Part shown: in pieces, positions 49,787 through 60,936 of the stretch
How positions within the stretch are numbered: the first letter of the stretch is position 1
How the letters are laid out: every line of letters starts with the position of its first letter
DNA from: Chamaecrista fasciculata
Taxonomy: Eukaryota; Streptophyta; Magnoliopsida; Fabales; Fabaceae
DNA: 64,000 nucleotides
Direction: 5' to 3'
Assembly (NCBI GenBank): GCA_003254925.1
Contig: QANZ01050140.1
Coordinates: forward strand, 18,335-82,334
The notes under the pieces: model-generated
Seen by the model: the letters and a program-made list of their open reading frames with translations, nothing else
Told to the model about the DNA's origin: nothing
Databases searched by the model: none
Position numbers and translations under genes: made by a program

Positions 49787-50551
49787 ATGGACATGAGTAA
49801 AGGTGGAAATGTTGGGTTACCTGAGAATGATAGAAAAATGAGTAGTTTATGCTGTGATGATTTCGCTGAAGGAGTTGGCATTGAGATGGAGGTGGAGAAG
49901 AAAGCCGATTCAAATGATGAGTCACAGATTGATGGTCAAGTGTCGCACTTGATGTCCAAGAGGGCAGACAATATTCTATCTGATGATGGGGAGGCATTAT
50001 TCTTGGCAAATGAGAATAAAGAAGCAGAGTCAACTGTACAACAAGAATGTGACTTAAATTGTGTCGTGAGTGACAGTCCAAATGGCGAGTTAGCTGAGAA
50101 TAGGAACAAAAAGAGTAGTTTAAGCAGTGACAATAATAATGGAGTTGACAGATTGATGGAGGCAAAATATAAAAACTATTCACGTTATAAAGTGCAGAAT
50201 GGTGGTCGAGTATTGCGTTCAATGTCGAAGAGAGCAGTCAGTAAAATGTGTGATGATGGAGAGGCATTAAACATGACAGTGGAGAATAAGGAAGTGGCAC
50301 CATTTGTCCAACAAGAATATGACTTTGATCGGGAGATGAGTAAGAGCAAAAGTGCTGGTTTGGTTGAGAATGGAGACAAAAGGAGTAGTTTAAGCTGTGA
50401 TGATAACATTGAAGCAGCTGCCATAGAGATTGGGGTGAAGAGGAAAGATCATTCTGATGATAAAGTGCAGATTGTTGGTCGAGTATTGCGCTCAATGTCA
50501 AAGAGAGCAGACATGAAGATATCCAACAACAGAGAAACTGACAGAGGCTTG
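49742..50551 (+). repeat. three 270-bp tandem repeats in exon 1 of the IDM1-like gene
   Basis: Copies begin at 49742, 50012 and 50282, each with GAGAATAARGAAG, exactly 270 bp (90 codons) apart. At protein level each holds ENKE, a QE-C/Y-D core, SSL.(C/S)D, a charged stretch, then [11 protein letters not shown] (copy 1 is more diverged: [11 protein letters not shown]) and a DDGEAL-type end. The copies have diverged in sequence but keep the reading frame. Confidence 0.9.
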
Positions 50552-53500
50552 GTTGGTAAAGATAGAGAGCATGAACGTGGCTGGTTTGAGAAGGATAGGG
50601 TTAAGGGAAAAAAAGAAGCCGTTAGTAATGTTTATGAACAGGAAGGCAATGACAGAAGGGAGTTGAAACGGAAGCGTGGGAGGCCCCGCAAATTGAAGAT
50701 GGAAGAGACAGATCAAGACGTTGGTGATATGCAACAGAAATGTGACATGCCACCCAAGATGAAGAACGAAGAGAAAAGTCAATTAGCTGGGGAAAAAGTG
50801 AAAAGGAAGCGTGGAAGGCCTCCTAAGGCTGCACAAAGTTATAATCTTCTGAAATTAGTGCATAATGGAAAAAGAAAGGCCCGCTTTCGAAAAGATAAGA
50901 AAGGTTTAGCTTTGAGAGATGGAACAGAGATGAATGCAATTGATGGTATGTGCTCAGAAAGGAGGTCTTTTGTGAAAGAGTTAAGAAAGAAGACATATTC
51001 TCATGTAAAGAAGAGTGACTTTGGGAACATTTTAGAAACTGAAAACAGTGAGGTGGCATCTCCATTGCAATCAAATTCTGTGAATCCATTTGTTGCTGAG
51101 AAAGATGGAGTGAATAAAGTGAAGCAGTTAGTGAAGAAACACATTATGGCACTGCTGTCGGAGGCAGGCTGGACTGTCGATTATAGACCTAGGAATGGCA
51201 AAGTATATAATGATGCTGTGTATGTTAGTCCAGATGGAAAGACTCACTGGTCCATTACTTTGGCTTACAATCGACTGAAAATGCATTGTGAAGCTGGTGA
51301 TGGTGAAGGTAAGGTGCATGGGGCAGGTTTCAAGTTTTCGCCAATACCGGAGGAGGAATTTAAAATATTAACTAGGATAATCAAAAAGAAAAGAAATAAA
51401 GAGAAGGTGAAGCAAGTAGGACAAAAAGGGGAAAAAAGAGTTAATGAAGTCAATAAAAAAGCAAACAAGGGGAAAAAGAAGAGGAAATTCTCACTTCATG
51501 AGGAGAATAAGCCAGATGTTACATCATATAAAAGGTTTCAAGTTCTGGTCAACGATCGTAAGCGACAGAAAACACATAACAAGAAGAGAAGTGCTTTGCT
51601 GGTGCGGAATGCTGAGAAGGAGATAGATTCAGAAACTAGTGGATTTGTACTTTATAATGGAAAGCAAACTGTGCTTTCCTGGATGATTGGTTTGGGAACA
51701 GTCCCGCAAAATGGGATGGTGCATTATGTGGACGGAAGGAAAGTTACAAAACTGGAGGGTAGGATCACTGGAGATGGTATTCACTGTGACTGCTGTAATC
51801 AAATTTTAACAATAGTGGAATTTGGAGTCCATGCAGGAAACAAACTCTCTAATCCACTAAAAAACATATATATAGAGGGAGGACTTTCTCTTTTGCAATG
51901 CCTGCTAGACTCATGGAATAAACTAGATGAATCTGAAAGAAAAGGTGTCCTTTTCATTGATACATCCAGTGGAGACCCTAATGATGATACATGTGGTGTC
52001 TGTGGAGATGGTGGAGACCTGATCTGTTGTGATGGTTGTCCATCGACATTCCATCAAAGCTGCCTAAATATTAGGGTATGTATATTATTAGAATAAATAT
52101 GTATGGACAATTTTGATTAATTTTGTGAATTTTTTTTTGTGATTCTTGTACTAGGATAGATTATTCATATTGTTTTCCACAGTTGCACAGTTTTCCCTTG
52201 TTAGTTTGTGCTATTATCTCTTAGGAATTAATGACTTGAATTTCTGTTAGCTCTGTTGCAAAGCTCCAAATTTATTGGCATCAGCATCTTATTTTGCTTT
52301 TTGGTTATTTCTGTTTATCTGTTTCGAAAATATGGGCTAGAATCACATTATTTTGGCAGCCATATGCAGCATTACTTTTGCCTAGCCATTAATCATTACG
52401 CAACCTTACAAATTGTATGTGTTTGTTGCCGTGGTTGCTCACTATCATAAAAAATTATATATTATCATTTTTAGGTACTATGAAATTCATTACTGTGTTA
52501 TATTCTGATAAACATGCCCTCTGGATTTTGGGCACATAACATTTTTATGAAAAGTAACGAGAAAACATGGCCGATATTATCCAAATGTATGTAGGATAAA
52601 ACTGCTTATAAAAAATGGTGCTACTTAATGTCATTTCTAGATCATAAAACATCTGTTTTTTCTTGCAGAAGTTCCCATCTGGCGACTGGCGCTGCATTTA
52701 TTGCTGTTGCAAGTTTTGTGGGTTGGTTGGTGGAAGTACAAACCAAAGGGATGGCTACAATGACTTTACTGCATGTGCTCTACTTTCATGCCGTTTATGC
52801 GAACAAAAATGTATTTCATTACATACATATATTCTAATGTTTGCTAGGCAGTCATTTCTCAACATGACTCTTTTCTCACTGAAAATGAAGTGAACATTTA
52901 ACTTTTTGTAGATCACACTTCTTGCCTTGTGGGAAATGGTGTCGAGGTTGATGATTCCAGTGTTGCATTTTATTGTGGAAAAAGTTGTCAGGAGGTATGG
53001 TTTATTTTTTCATGATCTTGAAATTGTCTTTCTTCTTTTGATTTATGAATTATACAATCAAGACATGACAAACAATTCTGATTTCTTTTAAATTGCAAAA
53101 TCTATGTTGATATCATTGAGTTTTGACTTACTCTTTTGTTTGTCTAATAAAAATTGCAGTTCATTTTTTTTTTTTTTTTAAAAAAAGGCCTTTATNCATT
53201 TTTTTTTTTAAAAAAAAAAGGCCTTTATGAGATTAAGTATCCTTTTAGCTTTTAGGCTAGTGGCTTATAGGAGATAAGAACTAGGGTTTAGATTGTAGAT
53301 TATGGACCTGTTAGGTGCGTGTTATTCAGTTATTAATGAAAAAAATGTCAATATCTCTAAGACCATGATTTAATGCCCCTACATTTGCTAGCCAATGGTT
53401 TTACTAGTATTTAATTTGATTTTTATCATACATTCAAAAAAAGGGCGGCCAAGTGCATGAGGTTTCTCCCATCAGGTGGGGTCTGGGGAGGGTCAGATGT

Positions 53501-56500
53501 ACGCAGCCTTACCCCTTCCAGGATTTGAACCCGTGACCTCCAGGTCACAAGGCAGCAACCTTACCGTTGTGCCAAGACTCACCCTTTGATTTTTATCATA
53601 CATCCAATTTACTAAAATTGCGTGCTTGAGTTACGGTACTAAATATTTATACCCTGGTTAGGGTAGTGCTCTTTCAGTTTCAGGTTCATGAAGGCTTCTG
53701 ACTTCTCTAAATTTTTTGTCCACATTTCAAGGAGTATCATATTTTATTAGTCTGCTGACTTCTTCTGGTTACCATGGAGAAACTAATATAAGTTTTTTGT
53801 TCTGTCCTGCTAGTTATCTGAGAGACTTGAAATGCTTATTGGGGTTAAACATGAAATTGAAGATGGATTTTCTTGGACTTTTATTCGTCGGTCTGGTGTT
53901 GGCTCTGATGCTTCTCAGATAGAATCTCAGATGATTGAATGTAATTCCAAGCTAGCTGTTGCATTATCTGTAATGGATGAGTGCTTCATGCCTTATATTG
54001 AGCACAGAAGTGGGATTAATCTTATCCACAGTGTTCTTTATAATTGTCGGTAAGGTCACTTGGCCTCTATCTTATATGTCCTTTTAATTACTTTACCCAG
54101 GGCTAACCTTATTGCAGTGTTTCTCTTATGCAGTATGTAGTTATATAGACCATGGCTCTTTGTTTTGTGTTCTGAGTTTTCCATATTCTTTTTGGTTTGT
54201 ACCGAGAATTTAATATCCGAATTAGTGATACTATCTTCCTTTTTTGGCCAATGTATTGGTGATAATACTTTTTCTTCTTGACAAATAACAGCTAGGTTTT
54301 CTAATGATATGCAATTCATAGACCCATCACTGAAATGTGTTGGACCACAGTTCTGTAAATAAATCACATTTTGTAACTCTTTATCCTCCTGTTTTTATTA
54401 TGGATATGTGGCAAGATTTTACCATTGAGTTTAACGTTTTATACTCTTGGTCATTTAGTTACTTACCTTTAACCAGTTTCATTAGAAACTTTTCTATTCT
54501 TTTCCTCTTAGATGTTCATTTTGATGACTATTAATCTTGTAAGATGAGTAATTCAGTATCACCCCAAACACAGATGTCATTTAATTTAACATTAAACTGA
54601 GTATAATTTCACATTAATTTGCATTGTTTTGGCATTGACATCTAAGCAATTAGATTGTGGTGTTGCAATTGCACGGTCAGAAGTTTTTAATTGTTATATG
54701 AATATGTGGTATTTTGTACAATGTTTGATAATGTTTCATTTTCTTTGTCAGATCAAACTTCAATCGCCTAAACTATAGTGGTTTTGTGACTGCAATTCTG
54801 GAGAGAGGTGATGAGGTCATCTGTGCTGCATCTATTAGGTAAACGTTTCATTAAGTTACATAGTACTTATAAGTTATCGATAATGGATGCGATGCAGAGT
54901 GAGAATGAGCAACGAATTTTAAAATTTGAGGCCCTAACATTTATTAATTTCTTTGGATCTCTAATTTTAATTGGTTGTGTTTGAAGCTTTAAGTTCTTTT
55001 TCCACTTATTGTCAATTTTCCCTTTTTTTGAAATAGGTAAATTCTTATCAGAAAAATGTGAATGGTTTAGTTGTTGGGCTTTCAATAGTGGAATCCACTC
55101 TTGATCACGAACATTTTATGTTGTTAATACAATTGTTTGGATTATTTGCATGTCCAATATTTCATTGTCTTCTTTAGGTGGCTCAAAGATCATAAATGTA
55201 GCCCGCTTTTTCTAAATGTATAAGAATTATTAAGTTTTCTGTCCAATTACACTATCCTTTGACTAAATCAATTCTCTAGTGTACGACTTGGCTTGAAAGA
55301 GATTATATTTTAGTTATCTACTTGTGGATTCCATGTAGAGTGTAGAATATTTTTCCTGTTGCCTGATGATGATTGAGGTTTCACACGCTATTAAGTATTA
55401 TTGCTTTTGAATATACGTGCCTCTAAATTGATTGATCTTTACTATCAAATTAAATTACTATTTTTAGTCATGTACTTCCAGTAGGTCATGTATATATTCT
55501 TATTTATATACAAAATATTACAGTATTGAATATAAAAGCTTTACTGAAAAGGAGAATAGATGTATAAACTTGTGATTGGTTATATTTCTGCATCTCTCAG
55601 TTACAAGAAGTTTAAAATTGCCATTCTAAATGTTTCCTTGGGTTGAATTATGTTGAAGTGATTCTAGAGCAAAGTTATTTGTAAAGAGATGATGCCATAG
55701 ATTGATTAGTCCTTCAATTTTATTGCGTTATCTACTTATAAATTTAATCTAATTCAACATTGGGCTTTTACTCTTGATGATTGTGAAATTTTCAAAATAA
55801 AATAAATTAAAAATACTATTAAAGGTAAAAATCGCTATAACAGAGATACTAAATACTCTGATTAATTTGAAGTAGCAGCAACTTTTAGTGACAAGGAGAA
55901 CTTATTAAGCCCTTGCCAAAAAGGATGCCACAGATTTAATAGGCATACCGCACAACATATTACGGACTATTTTGCAAACCACTAGATTTTTAACTAGTTT
56001 GCAATTTTGAACCTATTCCTTTAGTGAAGTTCAAGCTCCCCTATTCATCCATGTGTTGATGTGACAATTATTAACTCATTGCTTTTCTTTCCAATTGCTA
56101 AGAATCAAGTAAATAATTTGAATGTGATGGCATCTCATATATACTGTCAATTCTCAAATGGACCTCCCTTATAACTTTTATGCCATTACTGCCTACTCAT
56201 TCTATGTGTAAACCACCTTACTTTCTGATCTTTCTTTTGGACGATTGAAAGAGAACAACAAAGGTTTTAAACTGATGATTAAATTTATTAAATGGTTGAA
56301 TAGGATCCGAGGGAACCAACTAGCTGAAATGCCATTTATTGGGACCCGCTATATGTATAGGCGGCAAGGAATGTGTCGCCGGCTTCTAAGTGCCATTGAA
56401 TTTGTAAGTTCAAAGTCCCTATATCTGTTTCTTTACTTGTACCATTACCATTACCATTACCATGTGCAGTTTTCTGGTCTGGAGCACAGTTTAGTCGAAC

Positions 56501-57982
56501 AAATTTTGGCTTGCATCTGGTTATTGTTCGGATTCATAAAGAACTATTTTTATGTTTGCTGCCTTTTCTTGGGATTATTCATTTCTTATCCTTTTATCTA
56601 TTCCCTGACCTAAGGCTAATACTAGCTTAATAAGGGTGGGTTACTTTTCTAATGCATGTACAAAGATCAGCTCCACTTAATTGCTTAAGCTTATGGAGCA
56701 AGTAGTTCCTTAATACGGTATTGGTTTTCTTTCTAATCTCAAGTTTAAATCAATTTGGAAGCTGTTACCTGACGGGCAATGGCCTCTGGTCTTCCCCTGC
56801 TTTTCTTTCCGTGTTCTTCAGTATGATCAGTATTTAAGTGTTCTATTGGAAGTTGAATTTAGTCCGAAAAACAAATGCAGTTGATCTTATGACCGTTTTG
56901 CTTTAGTTTCTCGAAAGTGGATAAAGCCTATGGGCATTCAAATAGAAAAATGATAGTATATTTTAATAGCTACCTTATTTTCATTTTCTTAATTTTAATA
57001 TATATTAGCTTCCAATGAAAGCACTTTCTGTGCTTCAGATCTTTCATTTTGCTGACTTCAAAGTTCAACTCTGTTTATCTCTGGCTATTTTCAGGCACTC
57101 AGCTCCCTAGGTGTTGAGCTGTTGGTCATACCAGCAATCTCACAACTTAGAGAGACTTGGACTTCTGTTTTTGGGTTTGAGCCACTTGAAGTGAGCAGGA
57201 AGCAAATAATAAAGAATTTAAATCTGTTGGTATTCCCTCACGTAGATATGTTGCAGAAGAAGATTGCAAAGCCTAAAGTTTCTTCTGAAACTCCAATTCC
57301 TATGGAAGGTACATGTTGATGGATAGGTCCTTTCATGTGGTTAAATATGCCCTGGGATACCCATAAAAGCATCCTTTCTGTCCTTTTTCTAATACTGAAA
57401 ATTTAAGGTTGATTGTGTTAAATGCAATTTGGTGCAGATTCCAATCCTGAACTTCAGAAGAATCTAAGTATACACGGGGAAGCAACTACTTGTGATGGGT
57501 CAGGTTCATTTCGGTCTGATTTGATAATTTCTTCTGGGAGTGGGAACCCTGTCTCGAATATATGCCAGATACAGGATAGACACACGTCTATTGAATCTGG
57601 TTCTCCTGATGGCTTACTAAATAACATACGTAATATCACTGATGAGACTATACACGATACAAATAGAAAAGATACACAATGTCAATTTGACTGTCATGCA
57701 ATCCATGATAAAACTACAGCAAATGCACAGGATGGTGAAAGTGAGGCTCAATTTCAAGCTGAGGGGGTAAACACATGTCAGAATGCTGGATCGGGTTGCA
57801 TCATCATGGCTCCCGATGAGAAGTCAGTATGTTTAAATAACCAATTAAAAGATTGCTGTGATTCTGGAGATTGCCAATCCAAACAGGTAGCTTCAGGTTC
57901 CTGTGAGGATACATTAAACAATTCAGATGTCAATGATGAGCCTTGGATGAAGCAGTCAGTAATCACCGCTACCTCAGCTTGA
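49787..57982 (+). CDS. IDM1/ROS4-like PHD-finger histone acetyltransferase, 8 exons
   Basis: Resembles INCREASED DNA METHYLATION 1, a nuclear H3 acetyltransferase that recruits active DNA demethylation. Exons: 49787-52075, 52669-52810, 52912-52994, 53814-54049, 54752-54838, 56304-56403, 57095-57308, 57438-57982. They join in phase to 1231 residues; IDM1 is of similar size. Seen: three 90-residue repeats, AT-hook-like RGRP at about 297 and 341 (KRKRGRPPK), and a DNA-binding-like block from about 445. A PHD finger starts at 735 ([20 protein letters not shown], completed in exon 2), followed by a second Cys-rich zinc region. A GNAT fold spans about 880-1050, with [20 protein letters not shown] as the acetyl-CoA loop. 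The tail is Ser/Asp-rich. The first in-frame ATG is 49787, but repeat copy 1 starts 45 bp earlier, so the true start may lie upstream. IDM1 itself versus a paralogue is undecided. Confidence 0.87.
53161..53228. repeat. short duplication across a single N
   Basis: The motif CAT-T(n)-A(n)-GGCCTTTAT occurs on both sides of the single N at 53196. This is the pattern expected from an unmerged contig overlap in a homopolymer-rich place, not from a real repeat. Confidence 0.75.
53434..53584 (-). mobile_element. Au-type SINE in intron 3 of the IDM1-like gene
   Basis: On the minus strand it starts GGGTGAGTCTTGGCACAACG and carries the A box (TTGGCACAACGG), GACCTGGAGGTCACGGG and the B box GGTTCAAATCC. 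It continues AGGCTGCGTACATCTGACCC and ends in GGCCGCCCTTTTTTT. This matches the tRNA-derived Au SINE of angiosperms. It is flanked by a 19-bp duplication TTTGATTTTTATCATACAT at 53415-53433 and 53585-53603. Confidence 0.92.
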
Positions 57983-60282
57983 TTTTCAGATTGCTCCAAT
58001 TGCAAGGATTAATGGTCCATTTTTGTAGCCCAAACACTGCCTCAGGCGTGACACTCTTCACTGTGCATCTGCTAGTTTTACTTCATGGGGAAACACTGGA
58101 GTAATATTTTTGTTTTTTTGGCCCAATGGGCGTAAATGACCCCGGATACGGTATATTTTGGAAGGTCACAATCACAGGTTAGCATTTTGGTCTGGTACTT
58201 TCATGTGAAGCCCTGATGCGAAACGAGTTGTGTCTTAGTAGTTAATTGTATTCAGACAAAAAAAAAAGAAAGAGATGGAAATATGGGTACTAGAGAAGTA
58301 GGGTATTCTTGGCACTAAATCAATGTCTGGAGGTTAGCTCCAATTTTTTTGGGGAGGGAGGGAACGCAACTTAATTTTTGTATTTTGTTGCCTCCCTTGT
58401 TATCGCCATTGTAAATGAAATTCAGGAACGGCGTCATCATGAATCTACCTTTATATATTCGCTGTCTGATTTATACAAAAATGAAATTGATAGGATAAAT
58501 GGATTTCGCTCTTGACCGAGTGTAACGTGCAAGCATAGGTTTGTAACTCAAGATTTTTCAAGTGATAAACAAGACGTAGTTTCTTTTAAAAAAGAATTTC
58601 CGGCAGCATTCTGTAAAAGAAAAAAAAAAGTTTTTTTTTTGGTTAAAGAAAGTCCTTTTTGGTTCCAGAAAAAGGTGTATGCTAACCTAAATTGCCATAA
58701 TTAGCTGTATTTCTGCTTCAGGTTGCGCTGTCGCTCATACATAGAGATTTAGGTTATCCACATAATTGGGAATCAGATCTAGCAGAGCTGGTGATCTCAA
58801 GATAATATAGCGCCCTCTTCTCAATGAAAATTGTTACTAAATATATATATTGCTAATTAGATCCAAATTACAGGAACCCCTCAAGTTCGTGAACACAGCA
58901 TTAACTTTTCCTCTAGTAACACTAGAGACTTGAGAGTACTAGCCTCTAGTGTCTATTTAAATCAAAGTTATTGAACTTGAAGCACGACTTTTCAACCTTC
59001 ATGTCATTATCTATAAATGTAATTTAAATTAATTACCAAATATATAGACAAATGTTAATTAAAGTTGAAATTATTATTGTTATTATTTGCTAACTGATGT
59101 TCTTGTTCAGCACCTTCTCCCTTTGAACTTATGTCAGGTTTGGGTCGAGGGTTAACAACAGCAGACACAGCTCTTCATCGAAAACGTCATCAGGATGGCC
59201 AGACAAGTCCTTTTCATAAGTTCATAAAATGTATTATTGATTCACAGTTCATTATTAAACAAAGAAACAAAAGACTCGTCTCTTTTTAATTTCTTCTACT
59301 CTGCCTCTGCCTCTGTCCTCTTTGCACCAATTAATTCAATTCAGAGACTGAATCTTTCAGGAAAGAAAAGGGGGGAAAATCCTTACTGAATCTTCTGCGT
59401 GGCTTATCCTGAGATATCTGATTAAATATTATTTAGGCAGAGAGAGAAATTTTTTTTAAAAAAAGGGAGACAAAATTAGGATTCCCCAATTCTGTCTCTT
59501 GTGCCAGTACTTGGTGTATTGTATTGATCTGCTTTTAGCCTCTTGTCAGCCATTTATTTGTCTGGATTCAAGGATTCTTCGCAATTAAAAACTAATTTGG
59601 CGATGACCCTTTGGTCGTTTTTTGATGTGAAGGAGCCTCAATTCCCAGTGTCCAAGTCCAACAACACAATATTAATTAATGGAAGCCAATCAATTTACTC
59701 AATGCTACACTTCATTTGCTCACATGTATGGCAGCCAAATTTGACAAATTACCTTGGAATGAACACTGAGGAGTTTAATGAGTCAAGATCTAATAAGACG
59801 AAACGAAACCAGAGGAACATACTGGACTTACCACTTTCAATTGCGCCTTTTACGATCTGAGAATGCATTTTTAATTCTTTTTTCTTGGATAAGCACTTGT
59901 ATGGCTACGCCAAAGGAACATAACATCTCAATCCCAGAAAAAAAGTGAAAGTAGAACAGTGTGAGGAAAAGCGATAGAGATAAAAGATGTATACAGTTTT
60001 TAGTGTGATTGACCATGTTCAAGTGGGTAGAATTCAAAGCAGATTAGTCATTAGATATAATAATAGCATCCTCCCGGCAAAAAGGGCTTTTCTGAACCCT
60101 AAAAAAGAAATTAGAAAAAGAAAGAAAAGTGAAAAGGCGATGATGATAATGATCATCATTCTGATTTCTGATGGATAGAACAAGACAATGACTATTAAAG
60201 ATCCATGAACTCGGTACGTCAAAATCCACATCGCATTCTCCCAATTGTAAATTTGCAATGCTGAAATGCAAAAAATCACTCA
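57983..60282. other. intergenic spacer between IDM1-like and OVATE genes
   Basis: The two genes converge here. The ORF at 59543-59860 (105 codons) has no recognisable domain, and the others are shorter. Several A-rich and T-rich runs occur near 58260, 58620 and 59450. I found no RNA gene or clear transposon. Confidence 0.6.
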
Positions 60283-60936
60283 CTATCTGGCCGCGACGAC
60301 GTCATCGGCATTGGACGGCATAAGAGTGACGAGAAGATCCGCGAAAGCGCCCACAATGTACTTGTGAGTGTTCTTAGGGTTTAGGGCAAGATAACAGAGA
60401 AGAAGCTCGTGCAAGATCTCCCAATTCGACCTCACATCCCTCAGCTCAGGACGCGCCTCCACCATTTCCTGCATCGACCGCCGGAAATCCACGTACGGAT
60501 CCGGCGAGTACGTCGGCACCGCCACACTGTTCCGGAACACCTGCTTCTCTTGCTTCTGATTCTGCGACGGCGGTTTCTGCTTCTTGACGGCGGCGGATTC
60601 GACGATGGAGTTGGAGCGGCCCGGCGACGAGAAGAAGAATCGTTGGGAGGCGAAGGCGGTGGCCAAATCTGCTTCTATCGGAGCATTTGTAGCGTCGGAG
60701 TCCCAATCACACGAGGTCGAGGAGGATGGTTCATCGCCATGGTCGTCCAAGCTTAAGGTTGGGTCGTAGAGTGAGTTGAAATTTTTTATCAATGTAGAAG
60801 AAGATGATGGAATGCTGGTGCTGCTGGTGCTGCTGATAGAGGGCAATTGAGAGGTTGATGATGGAGATTCTGGTGATAATGGCCGCATTATCTTCGAGAA
60901 ACACAGGTTCAGATTTCTTCCTATTGTGTTTGCCAT
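60283..60936 (-). CDS. OVATE family protein, single exon
   Basis: Plant-specific transcriptional co-repressor family that interacts with TALE homeodomain proteins and affects cell elongation and organ shape. An uninterrupted 217-residue ORF, the typical intronless structure. Seen: the N-terminus MANTIGRNLNLCFSKI, common in the OFP12/OFP13/OFP16 subgroup, and a long Ser/Thr-rich low-complexity region. The C-terminal OVATE (DUF623) domain spans about residues 142-205, with SPDPYVDFRRSMQEMV, NWEILHELLLCYLALNPK and HKYIVGAFADLLVTL. All hallmark positions are present. Antisense ORFs over this gene (60409-60756 plus, for example) are shadows of GC-rich codons. The subgroup name is a guess, so no symbol is given. 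Confidence 0.92.
   Translation of the reverse strand: MANTIGRNLNLCFSKIMRPLSPESPSSTSQLPSISSTSSTSIPSSSSTLIKNFNSLYDPTLSLDDHGDEPSSSTSCDWDSDATNAPIEADLATAFASQRFFFSSPGRSNSIVESAAVKKQKPPSQNQKQEKQVFRNSVAVPTYSPDPYVDFRRSMQEMVEARPELRDVRSNWEILHELLLCYLALNPKNTHKYIVGAFADLLVTLMPSNADDVVAAR

Noticed and set aside
49566-50501. Minus-strand ORFs of up to 218 codons
   Set aside because: They are antisense to the repeat-bearing exon 1 of the IDM1-like gene. The periodic codons of the sense strand create open antisense frames.
53520-53580. tRNA-like A and B boxes
   Set aside because: They belong to a tRNA-derived SINE flanked by target duplications. The sequence does not fold as a full tRNA cloverleaf by eye.
60409-60769. 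Plus-strand ORFs of 115 and 61 codons
   Set aside because: Antisense to the OVATE gene, whose frame carries the complete C-terminal domain.
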